A stretch of DNA of 64,000 bases, taken from NCBI GenBank assembly GCA_910587705.1, contig CAJUMX010000001.1, positions 124,001 to 188,000 on the forward strand. Direction: 5' to 3'. Positions 1 to 8,382 of this stretch are shown piece by piece. How positions within the stretch are numbered: the first letter of the stretch is position 1; each line of letters opens with the position of its first letter. The notes beneath the pieces were generated by a model. The model saw nothing but the letters and a program-made list of their open reading frames with translations, was not told the origin of the DNA and did not search any database. This DNA is from an uncultured Oscillibacter sp. (GTDB lineage Bacteria > Bacillota > Clostridia > Oscillospirales > Oscillospiraceae). Made by a program: the position numbers and the translations under genes.

Positions 1-2
1 CG

Positions 3-1034
3 CCCTTGTTCAACGCTCAGAACGAGATCGAATTTGTGGTGATGAATGTCCGGGACGACGTGAACGAGTTGGATCTCTACAATCCGCAGTACCTGGATCC
101 GATCAGGACCCAGCACGAGCCCTCCATGAAGCCCGTGGCTAAAAGTCTGGAGATGAGGGAGGTTCTGCGCCAGGTGGAACGGGTGGCGCAGTCGGACGCC
201 ACCTGCCTATTCCGGGGCGAGGTAGGCGTGGGCAAAACAGTAACCGCTCAGTATCTATACTCTCTGAGCCGGCGGAGGAGCCAGCCCATGGCGGTCTTTA
301 ACTGTACTGGAATGCCGGACGAGCGGATGCAGCGGGAACTGTTTGGCTCCGACAAAACGCCAGGACTTCTCTATCGAATGCGGAACGGAACGCTGCTGCT
401 GGAAAATATCTCTGAACTGTCCCTGCATATGCAGACACTTCTTCTAAAGTACCTCAGCGACCGCGAGTCCTCTCCGAAGGAATCCACCCAAACGGTCCGC
501 CTGCTGGCGGCGACGGATAAGGACCTAAAGGTGCTGATCCGCAGCGGGCAGTTTTTGGACGGGCTGTATTATCTTCTCAGCGTGGCGGACATCTACATTC
601 CGCCCCTGCGGAAGCGAAAGCAGGATATCCGCCCGCTGATTCACCATTTCCTGGGACGCTTCTGCCCAGAGCATCACGTCAATCGCCACTTTACGGAAGG
701 CGCCATACAAGCGCTTATCCATACGGAGTGGCATGACAATGTGCGGGAGCTCCAGCATACCATTGAGCGTCTAGTGGTAATGACAGACAGTCCTGTAATT
801 GATACGGATCAGCTTCCCAAGCGAATTTTTGGAATCGTGGATATGGACGAGGGGCTTCCCTCCACAGAGAACGAGAGCTTCGACACCCGCGTGGAAAAGT
901 TTGAGGCGGCATTGATTCACGACGCCTACCAGAAGTGCGGCACCTCCCGCAAGGTGGCGGAGTATCTGGGGCTCAGCCAGACGCGGGCTAATAATCTGAT
1001 TCGGAAATATGTGAAATCCAAACCGGCCGACTAA
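3..1034 (+). CDS. Sigma-54-family-like transcriptional regulator with degenerate AAA+ core (5' end outside window)
   Basis: The reading frame is open from the first complete codon, so the N-terminus lies outside the window. The first visible residues (EIEFVVMNVRDDVNELDL) look like the end of a PAS sensor domain, as in PAS-AAA-Fis regulators. Numbering from the TTG at position 6, Walker A (GEVGVGKT) is at 71-78, a NVREL segment lies near 245, and a Fis-type helix-turn-helix (GTSRKVAEYLGLSQTRANN) ends the protein. The GAFTGA sigma-54 contact loop expected after ELFG is absent. The Walker B DE pair reads EN (LLENI), and the two arginines of the FRxDLYYRL segment are replaced (FLDGLYYLL). By family knowledge such a protein cannot remodel sigma-54 holoenzyme; it may act as a ligand-sensing DNA-binding protein, like TyrR or Rhodobacter NtrC. 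Confidence 0.85.
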   Translation, partial: PLFNAQNEIEFVVMNVRDDVNELDLYNPQYLDPIRTQHEPSMKPVAKSLEMREVLRQVERVAQSDATCLFRGEVGVGKTVTAQYLYSLSRRRSQPMAVFNCTGMPDERMQRELFGSDKTPGLLYRMRNGTLLLENISELSLHMQTLLLKYLSDRESSPKESTQTVRLLAATDKDLKVLIRSGQFLDGLYYLLSVADIYIPPLRKRKQDIRPLIHHFLGRFCPEHHVNRHFTEGAIQALIHTEWHDNVRELQHTIERLVVMTDSPVIDTDQLPKRIFGIVDMDEGLPSTENESFDTRVEKFEAALIHDAYQKCGTSRKVAEYLGLSQTRANNLIRKYVKSKPAD

Positions 1035-1228
1035 CCGACTCCGGGAGAGGACTGAGCTTTGGGTGAATAAGTCCTGCTTTTTCTAAAGCATTCCCGGCAA
1101 TATGCTTCATCTCATTTGAAGTTTGATAAGAACGGCTTTGCGACCGTATTATCCAACAAGAGCGCACAAAAAGCCGTATCGACATATTAATTAGTTACAA
1201 ATAAAAGAGCCGGAAGGGTCCAGAAAAG

Positions 1229-1269
1229 TGAAAAAGCGCCGGAGAGCAGGCTTCCGCTCTCCGGCGCTT
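1229..1269 (-). terminator. Rho-independent terminator (hairpin), minus strand
   Basis: Perfect 14-bp inverted repeat: arms at 1234-1247 and 1256-1269 with an 8-nt loop. It is followed on the minus strand by a T run. It sits at the 3' end of the integrase relic and probably ended that gene. Confidence 0.6.
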
Positions 1270-1899
1270 AGCTTTTAACATAACCTCCACCATGAAGCCG
1301 CCCATCTTTTTTGCGGCGTTCTTTCGCATTTCCTTCGTCACGTTTGTGTAGACGTTCAGCGTAAACTCCGCCGAGTAGTGACCAGCATTCCAGAGACCAT
1401 TTTGATATCCACGCCATCTCGCGAAGCCATCGTCGCAAAGGTCTTTCACAAGTCGTGGAACCGGACATACTCCTCGACACCAGCTCTCTTCAGCAACTTC
1501 TTGTGTATCCTACCCGCGCGGTCCGGGTTGTAACATTCCGCCTGTCACTGGAACTGGAAACAGGCAGGGACTGAACAGGTGGTTTTTACGGTTCTCTACC
1601 AGCAAGCGGATGGCATCGTCATCAACGTAGACCGTCCGAACGGAATTTTTGATTTTCGGTTCCGTCACACGCAGCCTTTCTTTGCCCCTGGTGACGGACT
1701 TCGAGATCGTCAAGCACTTCTCTTTGGTGTTCAGGTCCGTCCAGAGGAATGCCATCAGCTCGCCTCGCTGAAAGCCAGCGCTCAGCTCCAGACAGAGCAT
1801 CAGAAGGACGCTGTGCCCTTCCGCCGCCTGGAGGTAGTCCCCTATCTTTTCTGGAGAAATGATTCGCGTCTCTCTCGTGCGGTATTGCCTTGGTTCATA
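1262..1899 (-). pseudogene. Decayed tyrosine recombinase/integrase (ICE or Tn916 type)
   Basis: Read on the minus strand, pieces of an integrase catalytic domain appear in order but in different frames. One frame gives ETRIISPEKIGDYLQAAEG, then LELSAGFQRGELMAF (the first catalytic-arginine region), then LFPVPVTGG. After a stop and frame changes come VRFHDL (the box with the HxxR motif in intact proteins) and finally AGHYSAEFTLNVYTNVTKEM, the C-terminal segment with the nucleophilic tyrosine. At least two frameshifts and a missing N-terminal half make it non-functional. The relic sits between the sigma-54-like regulator and the LysR gene and records past integration of a mobile element. No intact attachment site was identified. 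Confidence 0.8.
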
Positions 1900-1917
1900 G
1901 GTTCATAAAACTTCGCA

Positions 1918-2910
1918 TCATAAGCTCCGCTGGCGAAGCAGAGCATCTAAAATAAGAGGATGATTCTGATAGAGTCCCTTAATGATCTCGATGCTATCCG
2001 TCAGGGGACTGGTCAAACGCTTTTTCCGGTGATAGATCAAAAGTGTCTGGCGGGTGTTCTGAAATTCCAGTACCGGGAAAATGCGCAGTTTCTCAAAGCT
2101 CTGCCGTTGCGAGTGATAGAGAAATTTCAGGGACATCAGGTTGCTGAAAAAAATCCCATAGCCTTGCTCGCACAGGGACAACAGAGAGCTCGTCAGCGTT
2201 GTTTTAATCCTTATAAACGGAGGTGTCCCATTTCTCAAAAGCTTATTGTAGATCGTCTCATGAAGGCGGCTGGTGTCCGGATGCAAAAACATGGGGATAT
2301 GCGCCACCCGGAAGAGCGAGACTCCCCGCTGAAACTCCCGGACGCAGTCAGGATACTCCTCCCGGAAGTGCTCTCGCAGAAGCTGGTCCGGAATGACCAG
2401 GTATAGACTCTCCGTCTCCAAAGGCAATATCTGAAAAAGCTCTGGATCCAACCGCTCCGAATACGGGGAGATCAGTACCAACGCAATGTCGATCTCATTA
2501 TTGATGACGGATACAGGAAGCGAGTTGGAGGTCCGCTCCACCAGCTTAACCGTCATGTTGGGGTAAATCCTGGAAAATGGCGGCGTGAATTCGTCAATGA
2601 AAGCCGTGGAGCGGTTGGGCGGTAAGCCAACGGTAATCTCCCCTGTACGAAAGTTCTTGGAGAAGTTGAATTGCTCCACCAGCTCCGATTCCCGATCGAT
2701 GATATCATGGGCCGCATCGAGAAGCAGTCGCCCAGACTGGGTCAGCTTCAATTTAGGTTTCCGTTCAAAGAGCAGCACTTTATAGGTTTCCTCCAGATGC
2801 TTGACGTGCAAGCTTACTGCTTGCTGGGAAATATACAGCGCCTCCGCGGCCTTGGAAAAGCTCATACACTCCGCAACCTTTAAAAAGCACTGGACATCCG
2901 ACATGTTCAT
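1918..2910 (-). CDS. LysR family transcriptional regulator
   Basis: 330 residues, the usual LysR length. The N-terminal winged helix-turn-helix covers about residues 1-60 (CFLKVAECMSFSKAAEALYI, then SQQAVSLHVKHLEE), followed by a periplasmic-binding-protein-like effector domain from about residue 90 (EITVGLPPN). It is transcribed divergently from the acid-utilisation operon starting at 3056. The 145-bp shared intergenic region carries AT-rich inverted repeats matching the T-N11-A LysR box. Family knowledge says such regulators activate the neighbouring operon upon binding a pathway intermediate, often while repressing themselves. The inducer is not evident but is likely a carboxylic acid handled by the operon. 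Confidence 0.92.
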   Translation of the reverse strand: MNMSDVQCFLKVAECMSFSKAAEALYISQQAVSLHVKHLEETYKVLLFERKPKLKLTQSGRLLLDAAHDIIDRESELVEQFNFSKNFRTGEITVGLPPNRSTAFIDEFTPPFSRIYPNMTVKLVERTSNSLPVSVINNEIDIALVLISPYSERLDPELFQILPLETESLYLVIPDQLLREHFREEYPDCVREFQRGVSLFRVAHIPMFLHPDTSRLHETIYNKLLRNGTPPFIRIKTTLTSSLLSLCEQGYGIFFSNLMSLKFLYHSQRQSFEKLRIFPVLEFQNTRQTLLIYHRKKRLTSPLTDSIEIIKGLYQNHPLILDALLRQRSL

Positions 2911-2929
2911 AACAGCTCTCTCCCCCCAT

Positions 2930-2999
2930 TTAACAAGTATTTAATTGTTAATATAACAATAAATACAATATTTCCTTTTTATTATATCCATGTTACACT
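2930..2999. promoter_or_regulatory. LysR-type operator and divergent promoter region
   Basis: A 17-bp palindrome at 2944-2960 (7-bp arms, 3-nt centre) contains a T-N11-A LysR box. An overlapping larger inverted repeat uses TTAACAA (2930-2936) and TTGTTAA (2945-2951). Downstream, TTTCCT (2971-2976), 17 nt, TACACT (2994-2999) could form a weak activator-dependent promoter for the gene at 3056. Confidence 0.55.
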
Positions 3000-3055
3000 C
3001 TTTTTGCAAGAACCACTACAAAAGCTTCGCAAGCTCTGACAAGGGGGACAACATC

Positions 3056-3769
3056 ATGGAATCCAAGATCAACCTTCCCGCGCCGCTTCTTCCTGATTCC
3101 ATCATCCAGCGGGCAAAGGCGCTGGGCTCCGCTCTGCTGGCGGACGGTATGAAGGACCTGGGGGTGGAGAATGACGGCGCCATGTCCAGGGATATTAATC
3201 CGGTGGACATCTATATGCGAGTTGTGGGCACCGCCTTCACCCTGGAGACGGAGAACGGGGACAACCTGCCCATCCACCTGTCCATGAAGCTGCTGTCAGA
3301 GGGTTATGTTATGGTTATCGACGGCAAGGGCTTTTCCGGAGCCGCTTACTTCGGGGACCTGATCGCTCGGCAGGCCCGCGCCGTAGGCGCAGCGGCCATG
3401 ATTGTTGATGGATGCGTCCGCGACCGGGATGAGCTGACCGAGATGGGTTATCCAGTATTCGCGGCTGGATTTATGCAGAGGGGACCCGTGAAAAAAAATC
3501 CAGGCCGGGTTAACTGCCCCATCACCTGCGGCGGCGTGCGGGTCAATCCCGGTGATCTGGTAGTGGGAGACGCCGACGGCGTGACGGTGGTCCCCCGGGA
3601 GAAGATTGAAGAGGCCCTCGCCGCCGCCGAAAAGAAGGATGCCTATGAGGTTGAGCGCAGGGAAAAAATCCAAGCCTACACGCATGCCAAAGTCTCCGGC
3701 GGGAAGCTGTTCAACCTGTCTCCCGCCTGGGTGGACAAGCAACTGGTCGGCTTAGGAATCAAATTGTAA
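3056..3769 (+). CDS. RraA-like / 4-hydroxy-4-methyl-2-oxoglutarate aldolase family protein
   Basis: 237 residues from the ATG at 3056, chosen because AAGGGGG lies 8 nt upstream; an earlier in-frame ATG at 2990 has no good ribosome site. The sequence has the family fold signatures LLADGMKDLG near the N-terminus and the DGCVRDRDEL segment, where the conserved G-x-R-D residues bind metal and pyruvate in HMG/CHA aldolases. It also has GDLVVGDADGVTVVP. Enzymes of this family cleave HMG/CHA-type oxo acids to pyruvate and commonly decarboxylate oxaloacetate; others only bind RNase E (RraA). In an operon with a Fe-S hydro-lyase and a tricarboxylate transporter, an aldolase or oxaloacetate decarboxylase role is more likely. 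First gene of the operon. Confidence 0.85.
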   Translation: MESKINLPAPLLPDSIIQRAKALGSALLADGMKDLGVENDGAMSRDINPVDIYMRVVGTAFTLETENGDNLPIHLSMKLLSEGYVMVIDGKGFSGAAYFGDLIARQARAVGAAAMIVDGCVRDRDELTEMGYPVFAAGFMQRGPVKKNPGRVNCPITCGGVRVNPGDLVVGDADGVTVVPREKIEEALAAAEKKDAYEVERREKIQAYTHAKVSGGKLFNLSPAWVDKQLVGLGIKL

Positions 3770-3785
3770 AGAAGGGGGAAGTCAT

Positions 3786-4649
3786 ATGACGGTAGGATTC
3801 ATCGGCTTTGGCGAGGCATGTTCCTCCATTGCCCTGGGCCTTCACCGTGAGGGGATGGAGCGAATTGTATTCTATGATGCCATGCAAAATGATCTGCGGC
3901 AGCACTTCGCCGAAAAGGCCGCCGCCTGCGGTGGGGAGCAACTTCCCACCGCATCCGATGTTGCCCGGCAGGCAGAGGTGGTGATCTCCGTGACGCCCTC
4001 CAACTTCGCTGTGTCCGCAGCAGAGGGAACGCTGGAGGGCATTCAGGCAGGAACTCTTTTCCTGGATGCCTCAACGGCGACTCCCATTGAAAAGAAGAAG
4101 ATCGCCGCTATGGTGGAGGCCCGTGGGGCCCTCTTTACCGACGGAGCCATGATGGGCGCTCTGCTGAAGGACAGGCATCAGGTTCCCATGCTTCTCAGCG
4201 GCAAGGGAGCGGCGGCCCTCAAGGAGAAGATGTCCCCGTATCACACGCGTATGGATATTGTAGGGAATGAGCCCGGTACCGCCACCAGCATCAAATTTAT
4301 CCGCAGCATCACAGCGAAAGGCCTGAGCTGCCTACTGATCGAATCCCTCCAGACCGCTCAGCGGTTCGGTGTGGAAAAGATGATCGTGGACTCCTTCCTG
4401 GATACCTTTGGCCCTGATTTTATCAAGATCATCGACGGTTACATCTCCGGCGCCATCATCCACTCCGTCCGGCGGGAGCACGAGATGGCAAACGTGGTGG
4501 ACTTTCTGAAAAGCGAGGGGTTACCCTATACAATGGCGGAGGCCACCCGGCAGAAGCTTCATTGGGTACAGGCGCAGGGTATCAAGGAGCACTTTGAAAA
4601 CGGTGTTCCCAGGGATTGGGGAAAAGTCCTGGAGGGCTGGGCTCTATAA
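3786..4649 (+). CDS. NAD(P)-dependent beta-hydroxyacid dehydrogenase-like oxidoreductase (6PGDH superfamily, DUF1932-type C-terminus)
   Basis: 287 residues. The start codon follows GAAGGGGGAAGTCAT, and the gene begins 16 nt after the aldolase. The N-terminus has the Rossmann signature GFIGFGEACSSIA, followed by VISVTPS, and LFLDASTATP at about residue 95. The C-terminal half carries K-x-x-R (SIKFIRSITAKG), with the lysine where the catalytic lysine of this superfamily is expected, and resembles the DUF1932 domain that pairs with such NAD-binding domains. It probably oxidises or reduces a hydroxy or branched carboxylic acid in the pathway encoded by this operon. The substrate cannot be read from sequence. 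Confidence 0.82.
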   Translation: MTVGFIGFGEACSSIALGLHREGMERIVFYDAMQNDLRQHFAEKAAACGGEQLPTASDVARQAEVVISVTPSNFAVSAAEGTLEGIQAGTLFLDASTATPIEKKKIAAMVEARGALFTDGAMMGALLKDRHQVPMLLSGKGAAALKEKMSPYHTRMDIVGNEPGTATSIKFIRSITAKGLSCLLIESLQTAQRFGVEKMIVDSFLDTFGPDFIKIIDGYISGAIIHSVRREHEMANVVDFLKSEGLPYTMAEATRQKLHWVQAQGIKEHFENGVPRDWGKVLEGWAL

Positions 4650-4710
4650 AGGCTGATTTTGCTGGAATCTCAAATCCGGCAAAAAAATGATAAGAAATAC
4701 GAAGGAGTGT

Positions 4711-5748
4711 ATGATGATGAAAAAGAACAGCTTACAACAATTTTTCTCCATTCTCTGTGCGATTTTCTGTATCTCTGTTCTCCTCAGCGCCTGCGGCGGC
4801 AGTAACGGTGAAGCCTCCTCCGGCAGCGGTTCCGGAGACAACAGCGGCGCAGCCCTAGACTATCCCAGCCGCACCATTGAGTTTGTCGTGCCCTTTGGCG
4901 CGGGCGGTTCCGCGGATCTGTTCGCCAGAAGCTTCGCGGATCTGGTGAGCCGGGAGACTGGCGCCAATGTCAATGTCGTCAACAAGGAGGGTGCCGGCGG
5001 CGTCACCGGCCTGACCTACGTCTCCGAGCAGGACGCGGACGGCTACACCTTCTGCCTGGTCACGCCCTCCATGCCCATTGCCGAGGCCAAGGGCCGCTTT
5101 GATTTTTCCGGGAGCTTCACCCCCATCGCCATGATGGAGGCCGACGTCTATGTGGTCTCCGTACTGGATAGCAACAAAAATTTCACAGACTGGGACGGTT
5201 TTGTGAGCTATGCCAAGGCCAACCCCGGCGCCGTCACCACCGGTGGTTCCTCCGCTGGTGGATTGGATGAATACACGGCCCTGCAGTTTGGCGAAGCCAT
5301 TGGCGCAGAGCTGACCTATGTCCCCTATGATGGCTACGGCGAGTACAAAACCGCCTTTCTAGGCGGCGAGGTAGATCTCTATATTGACAAGCTCTCCTCT
5401 TTTACCAATATGGCCCAGTACGAGGAGATCATTCCCCTGCTGGTAACCTCCGAAAACCGTGTCCATTCGGCGGGTCTGGACGATACGCCCACTTCCACCG
5501 AGCAAGGCATCGAGTTCGGCGCCAGCTCCTGGCGGGGTATTGTGGTCAAGAATGGTACGCCCCAGGAGATTGTGGACTACCTGTCCAGTTTATGCGAGCG
5601 GATTTATGAGTCGGAGGACTTCCAGACGGTTTTGAAACAGGACAACGCCGACGTGGTCTTTGGTTACAAGAACGCTTCCGATTTCACCGTCCACATTGCC
5701 TCCGAGACGGAGCGGTTTGTAGATATTGTTGCTGCCTACGGCGGTTAG
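4711..5748 (+). CDS. Tripartite tricarboxylate transporter substrate-binding protein (TctC/Bug family)
   Basis: 345 residues from the ATG at 4711, which directly follows GAAGGAGTGT; three Met codons in a row make the exact start uncertain by two residues. A lipoprotein signal (hydrophobic helix ending LLSACGG) anchors it outside the membrane, followed by a low-complexity Gly/Ser linker. The mature part begins with YPSRTIEFVVPFGAGGSADL, the classic Bug-family opening, and contains NKEGAGGVTG and YVPYDGYGEYKTAFLGGEVD. It captures a carboxylate such as a tri- or dicarboxylic acid for the TctBA membrane parts encoded next. Confidence 0.93.
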   Translation: MMMKKNSLQQFFSILCAIFCISVLLSACGGSNGEASSGSGSGDNSGAALDYPSRTIEFVVPFGAGGSADLFARSFADLVSRETGANVNVVNKEGAGGVTGLTYVSEQDADGYTFCLVTPSMPIAEAKGRFDFSGSFTPIAMMEADVYVVSVLDSNKNFTDWDGFVSYAKANPGAVTTGGSSAGGLDEYTALQFGEAIGAELTYVPYDGYGEYKTAFLGGEVDLYIDKLSSFTNMAQYEEIIPLLVTSENRVHSAGLDDTPTSTEQGIEFGASSWRGIVVKNGTPQEIVDYLSSLCERIYESEDFQTVLKQDNADVVFGYKNASDFTVHIASETERFVDIVAAYGG

Positions 5749-5829
5749 CGCGGTGTCCTTCCGGGAGCAACCAGTCAATCCGACGCATTTCGCCTCAACA
5801 GCGGGATGCGCCCTATGGAGGAGTGAATC

Positions 5830-6327
5830 ATGCTTGAATTGATTTTTAACACCGTTCTGGCCGCAGCTCTCCTGTTCTTCCTCATCGCTGGCGGGAGAAT
5901 TCCGGAGCTTTCCAGCGCCGGCGACTTTGTAGAAGCCAAGGGCTTTCCCGTGATGTTCTCCGCGATTGCCCTGGTCCTTCTGGCGGCGGACACTGTCCGG
6001 ATGGTGCGGGAGCTGACCGCCGCGAAAAGGAATGGTGTGGGACAGGCTGCGGGGGAGTTCGACTCGGCAAAAATCTACAAGGTGGCGATCGTTCTGGCCA
6101 TGACGGTGGTCTATATCGTGATCGTAAAGACGGCTGGCTTTGTCCCGCTGTCCGTTTTGTTTACCTTTGCCGCCCTGAATCTCCTAAAGTCCAGAAATCA
6201 GGTGTTCAACTTCGCGTTTTCACTCGCGGCGGTGCTGATCCTCACACTGATTTTCGGTCGCTTCTTCGGCATCGCTCTACCTCGGGGAGTGGGCATTTTG
6301 AAGACCGTCAGCTTCTATCTCTACTAA
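5830..6327 (+). CDS. Tripartite tricarboxylate transporter small membrane subunit (TctB family)
   Basis: 165 residues preceded by GGAGGAG. There are four hydrophobic segments: LIFNTVLAAALLFFLIAGG, FSAIALVLLAADTV, VAIVLAMTVVYIVIV and LAAVLILTLIFG. The size and layout match TctB. It lies between the substrate-binding and large subunits in the usual TctC-TctB-TctA order and should form the membrane complex with TctA. Confidence 0.88.
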   Translation: MLELIFNTVLAAALLFFLIAGGRIPELSSAGDFVEAKGFPVMFSAIALVLLAADTVRMVRELTAAKRNGVGQAAGEFDSAKIYKVAIVLAMTVVYIVIVKTAGFVPLSVLFTFAALNLLKSRNQVFNFAFSLAAVLILTLIFGRFFGIALPRGVGILKTVSFYLY

Positions 6328-6337
6328 GGAGGCACAT

Positions 6338-7843
6338 ATGCTGCAGGGTTTATTGAATTTCGCGGATCTCTCCACCTTGGCCTTTTTGGTGATCGGCACA
6401 GGCTGGGGAATGCTGGCCGGAGCGATTCCCGGCGTCAGCGCCTCCCTGGCGGTCATCCTGATCCTTCCTTTTACATACTCCATGAACAGCATCCAGAGCA
6501 TCATTGTCCTGGTTGCTGTATATATCGGTGGAATGTGCGGCGGCTCCATCTCCGCCATTTTGCTGAGGACCCCAGGCACACCCACGGCGGTGTGCACAGT
6601 GTTTGACGGCTACCCCATGGCCCAACGGGGAAAGGCCGGAAAGGCCCTGGGGCTCTCTATCACCGCATCCGCCGTCGGAGGCATTATCTCCGGTATTGTC
6701 ATGGTGCTGGCAGCCCCTATGCTCTCTAGGGTGGCCATGAAGTTCCAGAGCGCAGAGTTCTTTGCCCTGGGGCTTCTGGGCCTGAGCTGCACGGCCAGCA
6801 TGGCCACAAAGAACTGGAAGAAGGCACTGATCTCCGCCTGCCTGGGTGTTTTGATCTCCACCATCGGCCTGGACTACATGTCCGGCGCGGAGCGGTTCAC
6901 CTTTGGGGCGAACTGGCTAGCGGACGGCATCGACTTTGTTCCGGTGATGATCGGCGCCTATGCCTTCGCGGAGGTCTACCGGAAGATTCTGGCGCGTTCC
7001 GCCCAAGACGCCGGGCATGAGAAGAAATCCAGCAGTATGGAGCTAATTGGCCCCGCCCATATTATTAAGAATTGGGGCTGCTATCTGAAGTCATCCATCA
7101 TCGGCACAATCATCGGCATCATCCCCGCGGCGGGCGGTTCCATTGCCTCCTTTATCAGCTACGGCGAGGCCGTACGCTCCAGCAAGCACCCGGAGACGTT
7201 TGGGCAGGGCGAGGAGTTGGGTGTCGTGGCCAGCGAGGCCGCCAACAACGCCGCTGTCGGCGGCTCCCTGGTGCCCACCATCTGCTTGGGGATTCCCGGT
7301 GGCACTGTGACGGCCATTATGCTGTCCGCTTTCACCATGCACGGCTTGGTGCCAGGGCCAACCCTGATCACCAGCCAGCCGGACCTGCTGTACAGCATCC
7401 TCTGGGCCATCATCTTCGCTTCGCTGTTGCTCTACGTCATCGGAAAGATCATTTCCCGGCAGTTCGCCAAAATCGCGGACATGGATTATTGCATCGTCGG
7501 CAGCATGATGCTGCTTCTGGGCATCGTGGGTTCCTATACGCTGAAGGGCAATGTAAGAGACGTCGCGATTATGCTGATCTTCAGCGTGGTGGGTCTGCTG
7601 CTGGAGCACTTTGGCTACTCAGTTCCCACACTGATCCTGGGCCTGGTGCTGGGGCCCATCTGCGAGAAAGGCTTCCGCAAGCAGCTGATCATCTCCCGGG
7701 GCGATTGGACGGTGTTTTTTACCCGCCCCCTCTGCCTGGTCATTATAGTTGTCAGCGTTGTCAGCTTCGCTATGCCGTTCATCCGCAGCTACCGGAAGGC
7801 GAAGCGGGAATCACAAGAGGCAGCGGAGAAAGAGACAAACTAA
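6338..7843 (+). CDS. Tripartite tricarboxylate transporter large permease (TctA family)
   Basis: 501 residues with about 12 hydrophobic segments. Family signatures seen are GAIPGVSASLAVILILPFT near residue 30, YIGGMCGGSISAILLRTPGT (the conserved YxGGxxGGSxxAILxxxPG repeat), a second repeat GIIPAAGGSIASFISYGEA, SEAANNAAVGGSLVPTICLG and GLVLGPICEKGFR. It forms the ion-coupled channel for the carboxylate delivered by the upstream binding protein. Starts 10 nt after tctB with AAGGAGG. Confidence 0.94.
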   Translation: MLQGLLNFADLSTLAFLVIGTGWGMLAGAIPGVSASLAVILILPFTYSMNSIQSIIVLVAVYIGGMCGGSISAILLRTPGTPTAVCTVFDGYPMAQRGKAGKALGLSITASAVGGIISGIVMVLAAPMLSRVAMKFQSAEFFALGLLGLSCTASMATKNWKKALISACLGVLISTIGLDYMSGAERFTFGANWLADGIDFVPVMIGAYAFAEVYRKILARSAQDAGHEKKSSSMELIGPAHIIKNWGCYLKSSIIGTIIGIIPAAGGSIASFISYGEAVRSSKHPETFGQGEELGVVASEAANNAAVGGSLVPTICLGIPGGTVTAIMLSAFTMHGLVPGPTLITSQPDLLYSILWAIIFASLLLYVIGKIISRQFAKIADMDYCIVGSMMLLLGIVGSYTLKGNVRDVAIMLIFSVVGLLLEHFGYSVPTLILGLVLGPICEKGFRKQLIISRGDWTVFFTRPLCLVIIVVSVVSFAMPFIRSYRKAKRESQEAAEKETN

Positions 7844-7861
7844 AAAAGAGAGGTGTCTGCT

Positions 7862-8368
7862 TTGAAAAAAATCACAGTTCCCTTTCTAGGAGAAGATTGC
7901 GGCCTGGAAGCCGGCGACCTGGTGGAGCTGAGCGGCAAAATCTATTGCGGGCGGGACGCGGTGCTGCCCCATGTCGTGGCTATGGCAAAGGAGGGAACCC
8001 TAGGCGACTATGGCGTGGACCTACGGGGCGCGGTAATTTTCCACACCGCCGTTAGCTGCGCCGGAATCGCGCCTACCACCACCAGCAAGCCGGAAATCCA
8101 AAGCTCTATGGTTCCCTTGTCGGAAAAGGGCGCGAAGTTTCACCTGGGCAAGGGGCTAATCTCGCCAGAAACCGTGGAGGGACTCAAGCGAACCCACGCC
8201 TACTTCCTGATTACCCCACCGGTGGCAGCTCTTCTGACCGCGCAAATGGGCGAATGCCATGCGGTTATTCATCCCGAATTCGGTATGGAGGCATTCTACG
8301 AAATCTCCGTCAAGGATTTTCCCGCTATTGTGGCCGCCGCAAACGGCGAAACGATTTTCTCAGAGTAA
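7862..8368 (+). CDS. Fe-S hydro-lyase beta subunit (fumarase class I C-terminal domain / L-tartrate dehydratase beta-like)
   Basis: 168 residues from TTG at 7862, which sits at good spacing from AGAGAGG; a GTG at 7853 overlaps the ribosome site and is less likely. LSGKIYCGRDAVLPH matches the LSGxIYTGRDAAH signature, and APTTTSKPE matches the substrate-binding PTTS region. VAALLTAQMGECHAVIHPEFGMEAFYE corresponds to the C-terminal segment of TtdB-like subunits. It should pair with the alpha subunit encoded 14 nt downstream to add or remove water from a dicarboxylate. The gene order beta then alpha is the reverse of E. coli ttdAB. Confidence 0.85.
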   Translation: MKKITVPFLGEDCGLEAGDLVELSGKIYCGRDAVLPHVVAMAKEGTLGDYGVDLRGAVIFHTAVSCAGIAPTTTSKPEIQSSMVPLSEKGAKFHLGKGLISPETVEGLKRTHAYFLITPPVAALLTAQMGECHAVIHPEFGMEAFYEISVKDFPAIVAAANGETIFSE

Positions 8369-8382
8369 AGGAGGAATTCCCT

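Noticed and set aside
7072..8055. 327-codon plus-strand frame overlapping tctA and the hydro-lyase beta gene
   Set aside because: His/Arg/Gln-rich out-of-frame reading of the TctA permease gene; no ribosome site.
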